30,512 nucleotides of DNA from an uncultured Dokdonella sp. (GTDB lineage Bacteria; Pseudomonadota; Gammaproteobacteria; Xanthomonadales; Rhodanobacteraceae): assembly GCA_934526015.1 (NCBI GenBank), contig CAKSZY010000026.1:1-30512 (forward strand), written 5' to 3'. A program made the position numbers and the translations under genes. Every line of letters starts with the position of its first letter. The first letter of the stretch is position 1. Positions 10,560 to 19,501 of the stretch are shown piece after piece. Below the pieces are notes generated by a model that saw only the letters and a program-made list of their open reading frames with translations, ran no database searches and was not told the origin of the DNA.

Positions 10560-10849
10560 TGCGCGACCTCGACGATTTCGCTGCGCAGAACCCCGACCAG
10601 GGATTCCAGTTCCCCGGCGATTTCGAGATCACCGTGCTCGGCCGCGCCGACGCCGGCATCGAGGCCCGGGTCCGCGCGGTGCTGGCCGACCTCGGGCTGC
10701 CGATCGTCGAGGGCAGCCTGCGCACGAAACCCTCCAGCGCGGGCAACTACGTTTCGCTGTCGATCAGCTTCACCTGCCCGGACCGCGAACGCTACGACGC
10801 CGTGCACGCCGCCCTGCGCGCCGACCCGGCGGTGCGCTGGACGCTCTGA
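10556..10849 (+). CDS. ybeD: YbeD/DUF493 family small protein
   Basis: This 97-residue cytoplasmic protein contains the DUF493 (YbeD) fold. The alternating pattern FPGDFEITVLGRAD, then a helix, then GNYVSLSISFTCPDRERYDAVHAAL is typical of this ferredoxin-like regulatory-looking family. Function is unknown; E. coli ybeD sits in the same place between dacA and lipB. Two adjacent ATG codons (10556 and 10559) overlap the dacA stop, so the start is uncertain by one codon. An open-frame extension further upstream lies inside dacA and is rejected. Confidence 0.93.
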   Translation: MMRDLDDFAAQNPDQGFQFPGDFEITVLGRADAGIEARVRAVLADLGLPIVEGSLRTKPSSAGNYVSLSISFTCPDRERYDAVHAALRADPAVRWTL

Positions 10850-10874
10850 CGGGCGCGCGCAAAGGAACCCCGGG

Positions 10875-11894
10875 ATGGCCGTGCGCAAGGACCTCGCCGA
10901 CAGCATCGGGCGCACCCCGCTCGTGCACCTGCGGCGGGCGTCGGAGCGGACCGGCTGCACGATCCTCGCCAAGGCCGAGTTCCTCAACCCGGGCGGTTCG
11001 ATCAAGGACCGCACCGCCCTCGGCCTGTTGCGCGATGCGCAGGCACGCGGCTTGCTGCAGGCCGGCACGACGATCGTCGAAGGCACCGCCGGCAACACCG
11101 GCATCGGCCTCGCCCTGGTCGGCGCCAGCCTCGGCTGCCGCACGATCATCGTCATGCCGCAGACGATGAGCCGCGAGAAGATCGCCGCCCTGCGCATGAT
11201 CGGTGCCGAAGTGCAACTCGTGCCGGTCGCGCCGTGGACGGACCCGAACCATTACGCGAGCACGGCGATGCGCATTGCCGAGGAGATGAACGCGCAGCGG
11301 CCCGCCAGCGCCTGGTTCGCCGGGCAGTTCGACAACCCCGCCAATCTCGCCATCCACGAGGCCACCACCGGCGTCGAGATCTGGGAGGAAACCGGCGGCG
11401 CGATCGACGGCTTCGCCTGCGCCGCCGGCACCGGCGGCACCATCGCCGGCGTCGGCCGCGCGCTCAAGGCACGCAAACCCGACGTGCGCATCGCCCTCGC
11501 CGACCCGGCCGGCTCGGCGCTGGCGAACTGGATCAACACCGGCGAACTCGCCGCCAGCGGCACTTCGATCAGCGAAGGCATCGGCATCAGCCGCCTCACC
11601 GAAAACTTCCGCCAGGCACCGATCGATCTCGCCTGGTCGATCGCCGACGAGGAATCGATCCCGCTCGCTCATGCCCTGCTCGCCGAGGAAGGCTGGTGCG
11701 TCGGCGGCTCCAGCGGCGTCAACATGGCCGGCGCGATCCGCCTCGCCCGTGAACTCGGCCGCGGCCACACCGTCGTCACCGTGCTGGCCGATGCCGGCAC
11801 GCGCTATCCGGCGACGCTGTTCGATCCGGCGACGCTGCGCGCGCGCGGGATTCCGGTGCCGGCGTGGCTGGACTCCGGCGACCGCGCGAGCTGA
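10875..11894 (+). CDS. Cysteine synthase-like PLP enzyme
   Basis: This 339-residue protein is a fold-type II pyridoxal-phosphate enzyme of the cysteine synthase/cystathionine beta-synthase family. K44 in GGSIKDRTA is the Schiff-base lysine, GTGGTIAG (about residues 188-195) is the phosphate-binding loop and GGSSGVN lies near the C-terminus. In the substrate loop the usual T-S-G-N-T is T-A-G-N-T ([10 protein letters not shown]), which distinguishes it from CysK/CysM of enteric bacteria and resembles the divergent 'cysteine synthase 2' branch, including yeast mitochondrial Mcy1 as I recall it. It sits between ybeD and lipB, which are adjacent in E. coli. An AAAGGAACC ribosome-binding region precedes the ATG. 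The reaction is probably beta-replacement on an O-activated serine, but this is not proven. Confidence 0.88.
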   Translation: MAVRKDLADSIGRTPLVHLRRASERTGCTILAKAEFLNPGGSIKDRTALGLLRDAQARGLLQAGTTIVEGTAGNTGIGLALVGASLGCRTIIVMPQTMSREKIAALRMIGAEVQLVPVAPWTDPNHYASTAMRIAEEMNAQRPASAWFAGQFDNPANLAIHEATTGVEIWEETGGAIDGFACAAGTGGTIAGVGRALKARKPDVRIALADPAGSALANWINTGELAASGTSISEGIGISRLTENFRQAPIDLAWSIADEESIPLAHALLAEEGWCVGGSSGVNMAGAIRLARELGRGHTVVTVLADAGTRYPATLFDPATLRARGIPVPAWLDSGDRAS

Positions 11895-11968
11895 TGCTCG
11901 CTGCGGCCGTGGACGCCGGCTCGCCGCGTCGCGCAGGGAGCCGCCGGCCGCGGGCAGAATGTCTTCCG

Positions 11969-11989
11969 GCACGGGTGCAAAGCCCGTGC
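11969..11989. other. Short hairpin upstream of lipB
   Basis: GCACGGG and CCCGTGC form a perfect 7-bp stem with a 7-nt loop, located 75 nt after the end of the cysteine-synthase-like gene and 54 nt before the lipB ATG. No T run follows on either strand, so a terminator function is doubtful. It could be a processing or stability element. Confidence 0.4.
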
Positions 11990-12042
11990 AATCGCGCGAG
12001 GATGCCGTTGTGAATGCCTGCCGCGAACCCCACATCGGGCCG

Positions 12043-12729
12043 ATGTCCCGACCCCTCGTCGTCCGCCGCCTCGGCCGCCAGCCGTACCCGCGCGTGCTCG
12101 AAGCCATGCGCGCGTTCACCGATGCACGCGATGCCGATACCGTCGACGAACTCTGGCTGCTCGAGCACGAGCCGGTGTTCACCCTCGGCCAGGCCGGGCG
12201 CAGCGAGCACGTGCTGGCGCCCGGCGACATCCCGGTGATCCAGGTCGAGCGCGGCGGCCAGGTCACCTATCACGGGCCCGGCCAGATCGTCGGCTATCCG
12301 CTGTTCGACCTGCGCCGGCTCGGCCTCGGCGTGCGCGAGCTGGTCTGCCGCATCGAGCAGGCGATCATCGACACGCTCGCGGAATGGAACATCGCTGCCG
12401 TGCGCCGCGAAGGCGCGCCCGGCGTCTACGTCGGCGACGCCAAGGTCGGCGCGCTCGGCCTGCGCGTGCGCCGCGGCTGCACCTTCCATGGCCTCGCCCT
12501 CAACGTGGCCATGGACCTCGAGCCGTTCCGGCGCATCAATCCCTGCGGCTTCCAGGGCCTCGCGGTGACCCAGGTGCTAGACTTGGGCGGCCCGGGCTCA
12601 CTGGCCGCGGTCGAGGATGCCCTCGTCGACGCCTTTGCCCGCCTGTTCGGTTTCCGGCCGCAGCCGGCCGCTGCGGAACTTCCCACGCGCAAGTGCGACG
12701 CCGTCGCCGGCGCAGGCGACGCCGCATGA
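12043..12729 (+). CDS. lipB: Octanoyl-ACP:protein octanoyltransferase LipB
   Basis: LipB transfers octanoyl groups from acyl carrier protein to lipoyl domains, the first step of lipoate synthesis. The 228-residue product shows the family segments [28 protein letters not shown] and [10 protein letters not shown] with catalytic K134, and [14 protein letters not shown] with the acyl-accepting C168. Length fits the family once the ATG at 12043 is used. An in-frame GTG at 12010 would add 11 residues, and the frame remains open further upstream without family similarity. The ATGA overlap with lipA indicates coupled translation. Confidence 0.96.
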   Translation: MSRPLVVRRLGRQPYPRVLEAMRAFTDARDADTVDELWLLEHEPVFTLGQAGRSEHVLAPGDIPVIQVERGGQVTYHGPGQIVGYPLFDLRRLGLGVRELVCRIEQAIIDTLAEWNIAAVRREGAPGVYVGDAKVGALGLRVRRGCTFHGLALNVAMDLEPFRRINPCGFQGLAVTQVLDLGGPGSLAAVEDALVDAFARLFGFRPQPAAAELPTRKCDAVAGAGDAA

Positions 12730-13703
12730 ACGATACCCGCACCATCCCGCTGACCGTGGTCGGCGACAAGCAGCTTGGCGAAGACAAGATCGCGCGCAAC
12801 CGCGCGAACTTCGCCGACGCGCCGATCCTGCGCAAGCCGTCATGGATCCGCGTGCGCATCCCGCCCGGCAACGCCGTCGCCCAGTTGAAGGCGAAGCTGC
12901 GCGAGAACCGCCTGGTGACGGTCTGCGAGGAAGCGTCCTGCCCGAACATCCACGAGTGCTTCGGCAAGGGCACGGCGACCTTCATGATCCTCGGCGAGGT
13001 GTGCACGCGACGCTGCTCGTTCTGCGACGTCGCCCACGGCCGCCCGAAAGCCCCCGATCCGCTCGAACCGGCCAAGCTGGCCGGCACCATCCGCGACATG
13101 CGCCTGCGCTACGTGGTCATCACCTCGGTCGACCGCGACGACCTCGCCGATGGCGGCGCCGCGCATTTCGCCGCCTGCATCGAGGCGGTGCGCTTCGAGA
13201 ACCCCGGCATCCGCATCGAGATCCTCACCCCCGACTTCCGCGGCAAGGGCCGCATGGAACGCGCGCTCGATGCGCTTGCCGCGCATCCGCCCGACGTCTT
13301 CAACCACAACGTCGAGACCGTGCCCGACCTCTACCGGGAAGTGCGCCCCGGCGCCGACTACGCCTGGTCGCTGGACCTGCTGCGGCGCTTCAAGGCCCGG
13401 CATCCGGGCGTGCCGACCAAGTCCGGCATCATGCTCGGTCTCGGCGAGACCCTCGACCAGGTTCATCGCACGTTGAACGATCTGCGTGAACATGCGGTCG
13501 ACATGATCACGATCGGCCAGTACCTGCAGCCCAGCCCGCACCACCACCCGGTGCTGCGCTACTGGACGCCCGAGGAGTTCGACGCCCTCGCCGTGCATGG
13601 CAAGGCGCTCGGCTTCGAGCACGTTGCCTCGGGACCGATGGTGCGTTCGTCCTACCACGCCGACGAGATGGCCCATGCGGCCGGCTTCGTCGAGGTTGCC
13701 TGA
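12726..13703 (+). CDS. lipA: Lipoyl synthase LipA
   Basis: LipA is a radical SAM enzyme that inserts two sulfur atoms into protein-bound octanoyl chains. The 325-residue protein carries both iron-sulfur sites: the auxiliary cluster motif C67-x4-C72-x5-C78 ([12 protein letters not shown]) and the radical SAM motif C93-x3-C97-x2-C100 (CTRRCSFC). The C-terminal [12 protein letters not shown] holds the conserved serine that ligates the auxiliary cluster. Length and motifs match E. coli LipA (321). The start overlaps the lipB stop, so the two lipoate genes are co-expressed. Confidence 0.98.
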   Translation: MNDTRTIPLTVVGDKQLGEDKIARNRANFADAPILRKPSWIRVRIPPGNAVAQLKAKLRENRLVTVCEEASCPNIHECFGKGTATFMILGEVCTRRCSFCDVAHGRPKAPDPLEPAKLAGTIRDMRLRYVVITSVDRDDLADGGAAHFAACIEAVRFENPGIRIEILTPDFRGKGRMERALDALAAHPPDVFNHNVETVPDLYREVRPGADYAWSLDLLRRFKARHPGVPTKSGIMLGLGETLDQVHRTLNDLREHAVDMITIGQYLQPSPHHHPVLRYWTPEEFDALAVHGKALGFEHVASGPMVRSSYHADEMAHAAGFVEVA

Positions 13704-13745
13704 AATCGCGTTGGCGGGCCCGCCCCGTCGAAACCGGAGAGTCGC

Positions 13746-16046
13746 ATGCGTCGCATTGTCCTGTGCCTGGCCCTCGTCACCGCCTTCGGTACGGCCATGG
13801 CCAAGCCCGCCGAAACCCTCGCGCCGGTCACCCTCAAGCCGACCGTCGACCAGTCCGAAGCGGCGATCTGGGCGATGCGCTTCCTGTCACGCTTCCACTA
13901 CAAGCCGGCCCCGCTCGACGACGCGATGTCGGAAAAGATCTTCGACGCCTACCTCGACGGCCTCGACGGCGAGCACCTGTTCTTCGTCCAGTCGGACATC
14001 GACGGCTTCGCCGCCGCGCGCGACAAGCTCGACGATGCCATCTTCGAGCGCGACCTGACCGCGCCGTTCGCGATCTTCAACGTCTACCAGCAGCGCGTCG
14101 CCGAGCGCCTTTCCTGGTCGCGCGAACTGCTCGCCACGCCGTTCGACTTCAGCAAGGACGAAAGCTACGCCTACGACCGCTCGAAGGCGCCGTGGGCGAA
14201 GGACCGTGCCGAACTCGACGAACTCTGGCGCCTGCGCGTGAAGAACGACTGGCTGCGCCTCAAGCTCGCCGGCAAGGCCGAGAAGGACATCCGCGAGACG
14301 CTCGACAAGCGCTACACCAACTATCTCGACCGCACGCGCCAGCTCAACGGCGAGGACGTCTTCCAGACGTTCATGAACGCCTATGCGATGTCGATCGAGC
14401 CGCACACCAACTACCTCAGCCCGCGCGCCTCGCAGAACTTCGACATCGCCATGCGCCTCTCGCTGGAGGGCATCGGCGCCGTGCTGCAGCGACAGGACGA
14501 ATACACCGCCATCCGCGAGATCATTCCCGGCGGCCCGGCGGCGATCGACGGCCGCCTCAAGGCCGGCGACCGCGTGCTTGCGGTCGGCCAGGGCGCGTCC
14601 GGCCCGCTGGTCGACGTGATCGGCTGGCGCCTCGACGACGTCGTCGACAAGATCCGCGGCGCCAAGGGCACGGTCGTGCGCCTGGAGATCCTGCCCGAGG
14701 CCGCCGGCCCCGACGGCAAGCACGAGACGCTCACGCTGACCCGCAACAAGGTCAACGTCGAGGAACAGGCGGCGAAGAAGTCGGTCATCGAGATCGACCA
14801 GGCCGGCACCACGCGCCGGGTCGGGGTGATCTCCCTGCCGACGTTCTACCAGGACTTCGATGCGCGCCGTCGCGGCGACGCCGACTACCGCAGCGCCACC
14901 CGCGATGTCCAGCGCCTGCTCGGCGAACTGCGCGAGGAAAAGGTCGACGGCGTGATCGTCGACCTGCGCAACAACGGCGGCGGCTCGCTCGACGAAGCCA
15001 CCGACCTCACCGGCCTGTTCATCGACAAGGGCCCGGTCGTGCAGATCCGCGAAGCCGGCGGCAACGTCGAGGTCAAGACCGACCGCCGCGCCGGCACCGC
15101 CTGGAACGGCCCGCTCGCCGTGCTCGTCAACCGCGCCTCGGCCTCGGCCTCGGAGATCTTCGCGGCGGCGATCCAGGACTACGGCCGCGGCATCGTCATC
15201 GGCGAACCGACCTTCGGCAAGGGCACCGTGCAGAACCTGCTCAGCATGGACGACATGGCGCGCAACGAGAAGCAGACCTACGGCAACCTCAAGATGACCG
15301 TGCAGCAGTTCTTCCGCATCGACGGCGGTTCGACCCAGCTTCGCGGCGTCACCCCCGACGTGAGCTTCCCGCTCAGCGTCGGCGCCGAGGACTACGGCGA
15401 GTCGAGCTACGACAACGCCCTGCCGTGGACCTCGATCGCCCGCGCCGACTACACGCCGATCGCCGACCTCAAGCCGCTGGTGCCGATGCTCGTTGCGCGC
15501 CACGAAGCGCGCACGGCGAAGGACACCGGCTGGAAGAACCTCGCCGAGGAGATCGCCGACGCGAAGAAGATGCGCGAGACGAAGGTCATCTCGCTCAACG
15601 AGGACGTGCGCATCAAGGAGCGCAACGAACAGGAGGCCCGGCGCAAGGCACGTGAGGCGGCGCTGGCCGCGGTCATCGAGGCGAACAAGACTACTGCAGC
15701 GGATGGCGCCACACCGGCGTCCACCCGCGCTCCCCGCGCGGATGCGGAAACCGCCGGCACCTTGAAGGTCGATCCGGCCACCAAGGCCACCACGACGCCC
15801 GAGCAGAAGGCCGCCAATGCCGCCAGCGCCGACGAGCATGCGGTCGCCGCGATCGAGGACGACGGCCTGCAGGCCGACGAGCGCAGCATCGCCAGCGACC
15901 TCAAGCGCGAGGAAGAGCGCAAGGCCCGCCGCGACGTCGTCCTCAACGAAGCCGCCAACATCCTCATCGACGAAGTCGACCTGATCCGCAACGACACCAA
16001 GCTCGCCGCGCGCATCCCGGTGCCGAAGCTCGACGCGACGAATTGA
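13746..16046 (+). CDS. prc: Carboxy-terminal processing (tail-specific) protease Prc
   Basis: Prc is a periplasmic S41 protease that degrades proteins from their C-termini and in E. coli processes PBP3 and controls peptidoglycan hydrolases. The 766-residue protein has a signal peptide (cleaved near AMA-KP, residue 20) and a helical N-terminal domain. A PDZ domain follows (about 235-330, REIIPGGPAAIDGRLKAGDR), then the S41 core with the Ser-Lys dyad S467 (in SASASE) and K492 (in FGKGTVQ). The 25-residue spacing equals that of E. coli Prc. A charged, Ala/Thr-rich segment near residues 640-710 looks like a flexible insertion in the C-terminal helical region. GGAGAG lies 8 nt before the ATG. The gene is 42 bp downstream of lipA. 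Confidence 0.96.
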   Translation: MRRIVLCLALVTAFGTAMAKPAETLAPVTLKPTVDQSEAAIWAMRFLSRFHYKPAPLDDAMSEKIFDAYLDGLDGEHLFFVQSDIDGFAAARDKLDDAIFERDLTAPFAIFNVYQQRVAERLSWSRELLATPFDFSKDESYAYDRSKAPWAKDRAELDELWRLRVKNDWLRLKLAGKAEKDIRETLDKRYTNYLDRTRQLNGEDVFQTFMNAYAMSIEPHTNYLSPRASQNFDIAMRLSLEGIGAVLQRQDEYTAIREIIPGGPAAIDGRLKAGDRVLAVGQGASGPLVDVIGWRLDDVVDKIRGAKGTVVRLEILPEAAGPDGKHETLTLTRNKVNVEEQAAKKSVIEIDQAGTTRRVGVISLPTFYQDFDARRRGDADYRSATRDVQRLLGELREEKVDGVIVDLRNNGGGSLDEATDLTGLFIDKGPVVQIREAGGNVEVKTDRRAGTAWNGPLAVLVNRASASASEIFAAAIQDYGRGIVIGEPTFGKGTVQNLLSMDDMARNEKQTYGNLKMTVQQFFRIDGGSTQLRGVTPDVSFPLSVGAEDYGESSYDNALPWTSIARADYTPIADLKPLVPMLVARHEARTAKDTGWKNLAEEIADAKKMRETKVISLNEDVRIKERNEQEARRKAREAALAAVIEANKTTAADGATPASTRAPRADAETAGTLKVDPATKATTTPEQKAANAASADEHAVAAIEDDGLQADERSIASDLKREEERKARRDVVLNEAANILIDEVDLIRNDTKLAARIPVPKLDATN

Positions 16047-16085
16047 CCGACATCCCTCCGGGCACGCGACCGCTGGCGGCCTGCG

Positions 16086-16105
16086 CCGCACCCGCGAGGG
16101 TGCGG
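16086..16105. terminator. Hairpin between convergent prc and aminopeptidase genes
   Basis: CCGCACCC and GGGTGCGG form a perfect 8-bp stem closed by GCGA. It sits in the 78-bp gap between two convergent stop codons. An alternative outer pairing (GCGACCGC at 16066-16073 with GCGGTCGC at 16102-16109) is also possible. No U tract follows in either direction, so a role in termination is inferred from position only. Confidence 0.5.
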
Positions 16106-16124
16106 TCGCGCATCGGATGCGCTG

Positions 16125-17498
16125 CTACGAATAGCGCCGCCTGAGGAACTCGAAGTGCGCGCGCAAACCCTGCGCTTCGCCGCCGCGCGGGCGGCCGGGC
16201 TTGTCGGAGTCGTTCCAGGCGTAGACGTCCAGATGCGTCCACGGCGTCGACTCGGGCACGAAGCGTTCGAGGTAGAGCGCGGCGGTGATCGCGCCGGCAT
16301 GGCGCGAGGGGCCGGAGTTGGCGAGGTCGGCGAGGTGCGAGTCGAGCATCGTCAGGTACGGCCGCCACAGCGGCATGCGCCACAGCGGATCCTGGGTCGC
16401 GCGGCCGGCGTCGAGCAGGGCCTCGGCGATGTCGTCGCGATTCGAGAACAGAGCCGGCAGGTCGGGGCCGAGGGCGATGCGCGCGGCGCCGGTGAGCGTG
16501 GCGAAGTCGATGATGAGGTCGGGCTTCTGTTCGCCGGCCCAGGCCAGCGCATCGCAGAGCACGAGCCGGCCTTCGGCGTCGGTGTTGTCGATTTCGACGC
16601 TGAGGCCGGCGCGCGTGCGGATCACTTCGCCGGGACGGAAGGCGTCGCCCGAGACCGCGTTCTCCACGGCCGGGATGGCGAGGGTCAGGCGCACCGGCAG
16701 CTTTTCGGCGAGGACGAGTCCGGCCAGCGCGATCGCGTGCGCGGCGCCGCCCATGTCCTTTTTCATCCAGCGCATGCCGTCGGCGGTCTTCAGGTCGAGA
16801 CCGCCGGTGTCGAAGCACACGCCCTTGCCGACGATGACGAGATGCGGCGCGTCGTCGGCTCCGTGCACGAGGGTGGCGAAGCGCGGCTGGCGGTCCGCGG
16901 CCGCGGCACGGCCGACCGCATGGATGGTCGGGAACTGCTCGCGCAACTCGTCACCCGCCCATTCGCGATAGCGCGCAGCATGCTGCTCGGCCAACGCACG
17001 CACGGCGCCGGCGAGGTCGGCCGGTCCCATGTCCTGGGTCGGCGTGTTGACGAGGTCGCGCACACGGCAGGCCGCCTCGGCCAGCGCTCGGGTCGATTCG
17101 CGCACGCCGGCGTCGACCACCAGCCGCGCCGGCGCGCGCGCGGCCTTGCGATAGCGGGCGAAGCGGTAGGCGCCAAGCGCCCAGCCGAGTGCGGCCTGGA
17201 CCGGCTCCAGCGGCAGGCCGCGGGCATCGAGCCGGTAGTCGCCGACCGGCAGGCGCTGCGGCAGGCTGGCCAGCGCATACACGCCATCGCGGACGTTGCA
17301 GCCGGCCAGCATCAGGAGCGAACCGTCCACGTCGGGGACGGCGAGGAAGCGACCGCCTTCGCCGGCAAAGCCGTTGGCCGTGCAGGCCGCGCGTGCACCC
17401 TCGCCGAGGCGGGCGACGAGGGCCTCGAAACCGGCCACGTCGACGGCGATCAACGGTACGGCACGGGCGGCGGCATCGGCGGTGGTCCAGGCGTCCAT
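16125..17498 (-). CDS. M17 leucyl aminopeptidase family protein
   Basis: This 457-residue cytosolic metallopeptidase belongs to the PepA/leucine aminopeptidase family, which releases N-terminal residues using two metal ions. The C-terminal catalytic domain has GKGVCFDTGGLDLK (K225, metal ligand D230, K237) and the signature NTDAEGRL (305-312) with metal ligands D307 and E309 and the bicarbonate-site R311. The N-terminal domain is shorter than in E. coli PepA (503 residues). I place the start at the ATG at 17498, which has GAGGAT 6 nt upstream; a TTG at 17510 would add four residues. It is the last gene of a leftward run, 20 bp after the HAD gene. Confidence 0.92.
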   Translation of the reverse strand: MDAWTTADAAARAVPLIAVDVAGFEALVARLGEGARAACTANGFAGEGGRFLAVPDVDGSLLMLAGCNVRDGVYALASLPQRLPVGDYRLDARGLPLEPVQAALGWALGAYRFARYRKAARAPARLVVDAGVRESTRALAEAACRVRDLVNTPTQDMGPADLAGAVRALAEQHAARYREWAGDELREQFPTIHAVGRAAAADRQPRFATLVHGADDAPHLVIVGKGVCFDTGGLDLKTADGMRWMKKDMGGAAHAIALAGLVLAEKLPVRLTLAIPAVENAVSGDAFRPGEVIRTRAGLSVEIDNTDAEGRLVLCDALAWAGEQKPDLIIDFATLTGAARIALGPDLPALFSNRDDIAEALLDAGRATQDPLWRMPLWRPYLTMLDSHLADLANSGPSRHAGAITAALYLERFVPESTPWTHLDVYAWNDSDKPGRPRGGEAQGLRAHFEFLRRRYS

Positions 17499-17518
17499 CG
17501 AAATCCTCAATGCGGGGG

Positions 17519-18205
17519 TCAGGTATGTTCGGCGAGCCAGCGGGCCAGTTCACCGAGATCATGCACGACGACATCGGCTTCGGCGTCGCCGTCCCAGCGC
17601 GCACCGGAGCGATTGATCCAGACCGTGCGCATGCCGGCCGCGCGCGCGCCGGCGACATCGGCATGCGGGTCGTCGCCGACATGCAGCACCTGTTCCGGGG
17701 CGAGGCCGAGGCGCGTGCAGGCGTGGTGGAATATCTCCGGCGCCGGCTTGGCCACGCCGACATCGCAGGCGGCCACGCTGAAGCGGAAATGCTCGCCGAG
17801 GCCGATGCGGGCAAGTTCGGCGGTGCCGTTGCTGATGCTGACCAGCGGCAGGCGTGCCGACAACTCGGTCAGCGCCGGTACCGTGTCGGCATAGCATTCG
17901 ACCTCGTTGCGCGCCTGCACGTAGATCGCGTAGATGCGCTCGACCCAGTCGTCGCCGAGGTCGAACGGCGCCAGTGCGCGACGCAGGGTCAGACGGCGCT
18001 GGGCGCGGAAGTCGTGGGCGTGTTCGGGATGGTCGCGGGCGACTTCGTCGCGCAGGTTGCGCATCGCCTCGATCGGCCAGGCTGCGGCGACATGCGGGCA
18101 ATGTTCGCGCAGCCAGGCATCGACGTGCTGTTCGACGCGCTGGATGACCGGAGCAATCGGCCACAGGGTGTCGTCGAGGTCGAGCGAGATCGCGCGGATG
18201 TCCAT
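17519..18205 (-). CDS. HAD-superfamily phosphatase (subfamily IA)
   Basis: This 228-residue cytosolic hydrolase has all four HAD motifs: DLDDT (nucleophile D9 and acid D11), SISNGT, the lysine in VAKPAPEIF, and GDDPHADVAGA. A helical cap lies between motifs 1 and 2, as in subfamily IA. The start region (ISLDLDDTLWPIAPVI) and overall length resemble E. coli YigB, an FMN phosphatase, but the substrate is not established. The ATG at 18205 is chosen because motif 1 follows immediately; the open frame extends upstream into the preceding gene without similarity. It lies 13 bp after the PstS-like gene and 20 bp before the aminopeptidase gene. Confidence 0.9.
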   Translation of the reverse strand: MDIRAISLDLDDTLWPIAPVIQRVEQHVDAWLREHCPHVAAAWPIEAMRNLRDEVARDHPEHAHDFRAQRRLTLRRALAPFDLGDDWVERIYAIYVQARNEVECYADTVPALTELSARLPLVSISNGTAELARIGLGEHFRFSVAACDVGVAKPAPEIFHHACTRLGLAPEQVLHVGDDPHADVAGARAAGMRTVWINRSGARWDGDAEADVVVHDLGELARWLAEHT

Positions 18206-18218
18206 CGCGCCGTTCCGC

Positions 18219-19337
18219 TCAGGGCTCGGGCGTGGTGCCGCCGGCGCTGCTCCGCGCCGCCTTCTCGGCTTCGGCGCGCTGCAGGTTCTCGCGCGCGGCC
18301 TGGGTCGACTGCGCGGTCGGAGCGGCGCGCATGCGCGATTCGAGGGTGGCGCGCGGCGCCGACATGATCGGATCGCGCTCGCGCGGCATGGCGGCGACAT
18401 CGCCCGGAGTCACCTCGACGATGGCCGCGTCGATGAAGGCGAGACGATCGCCGTCGCGCGCGTGGACGTCGCCGGCGTCGACGTACGGAACCAGCTGGTG
18501 GCGGCGCATCGCCGCGTGCGCGGTCGGCGAATCGAGGAACAGCACGAACTCCTCGATGTCGGCGATGTTCGGCGCATCGGCGCGGTGGGCGACATACAGG
18601 GTGACGAAGAACGGGAAACTGCCGTCGACGATGCTCTGGGTGGTCGCCGTGCGCCCCTCCACCGTCATCATCTTCACGCCCTTGTTGGCGTAGCTGCTCG
18701 ACAGCGTCGACAGGCCGAGGCCGGCCGGATCGATGGCGATCGCCTCCTCGAGCTTGCTGGTGTTGAGATAGAGGCGCGGCGCGGCGACCCGCTGTTCGCC
18801 GCGCTTGTACATCAGGCGGCGGAAGCTGTACTCGACGCCGTCGAGCGGCGCGGCGACCGAATAGAGGTTGATCGGCACGTCGGGACCGCCGAGATCCTTC
18901 CAGTTGCTGATCCGGCCGAGGTAGATCTGGCGCATCTGCGCAAGGGTCAGGTTCGACACCGGGTTGCGCGGGTGGACCAGCGGCACGATCGCGTCCAGCG
19001 CGACCGGTTGGAAAACGAGGTTGCGCTCCTCTTCGCGCTTCTCGTGCATCGGCCGCGCCACGCCGGCGATGTCGGCGGTTCCCGCGCGCACGCCGTCGAG
19101 ACCGGAGATCGTGCTGAACGTCTGCACGGTCAGCAGGCCGTTGTGCTCCTTGCGGTACTCCTTGACGAGATCGTTGACGAAGCCGCGCGCGGAAACGATG
19201 TCGCCGCGCCAGACGATCGTGGTCGCCGGGGCGGAAGCCGAGGGCTTCTTCGGCGCCTGTGCGGGGACAGCGGCGGCATGGACGAGCAGGCCGAGGGCGG
19301 CCGCGGCAAGCAGGGAACGCAACGAAAGCACGGACAT
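18219..19337 (-). CDS. Orphan PstS-like periplasmic phosphate-binding domain protein
   Basis: This 372-residue secreted protein has a signal peptide (cleaved near VPA-QA, residue 27) and a PBP-like type 2 domain of the PstS family (about 40-290). Family-like segments include STISGLDGVRAGTADIAGVAR, VHPRNPVSNLTLAQMRQIYLGRISNWKDLGG and the late GLSTLSSSYANKGVK. No permease, ATPase or PhoU genes are nearby, so it is probably not the transporter subunit proper. The last 80 residues (DPIMSAPRATLESRMRAAP and a charged Ala-rich tail) lie outside the usual domain. It heads a run with the HAD phosphatase and aminopeptidase. A weak -10 (TAAGGT, near 19371-19376) lies upstream. Confidence 0.85.
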   Translation of the reverse strand: MSVLSLRSLLAAAALGLLVHAAAVPAQAPKKPSASAPATTIVWRGDIVSARGFVNDLVKEYRKEHNGLLTVQTFSTISGLDGVRAGTADIAGVARPMHEKREEERNLVFQPVALDAIVPLVHPRNPVSNLTLAQMRQIYLGRISNWKDLGGPDVPINLYSVAAPLDGVEYSFRRLMYKRGEQRVAAPRLYLNTSKLEEAIAIDPAGLGLSTLSSSYANKGVKMMTVEGRTATTQSIVDGSFPFFVTLYVAHRADAPNIADIEEFVLFLDSPTAHAAMRRHQLVPYVDAGDVHARDGDRLAFIDAAIVEVTPGDVAAMPRERDPIMSAPRATLESRMRAAPTAQSTQAARENLQRAEAEKAARSSAGGTTPEP

Positions 19338-19501
19338 GGAGGCAGGAAAGACCGCGGAAACGGGGCCGCAACCTTACCACGCACCCCCGCCCGCGGCGCA
19401 GGCGCAGGTCACGCCCGCCGGGCGCCGCCGCGCAGGCTTGCCGAACGCGATCGCGCAGGAGCGCCCCCCTGCACGACCGCAGCCTTGCCGATGGAATATC
19501 G

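Noticed and set aside
12580..12600. Possible internal promoter (TAGACT) inside lipB before lipA
   Set aside because: No matching -35 box is found, and the ATGA overlap already explains lipA expression.
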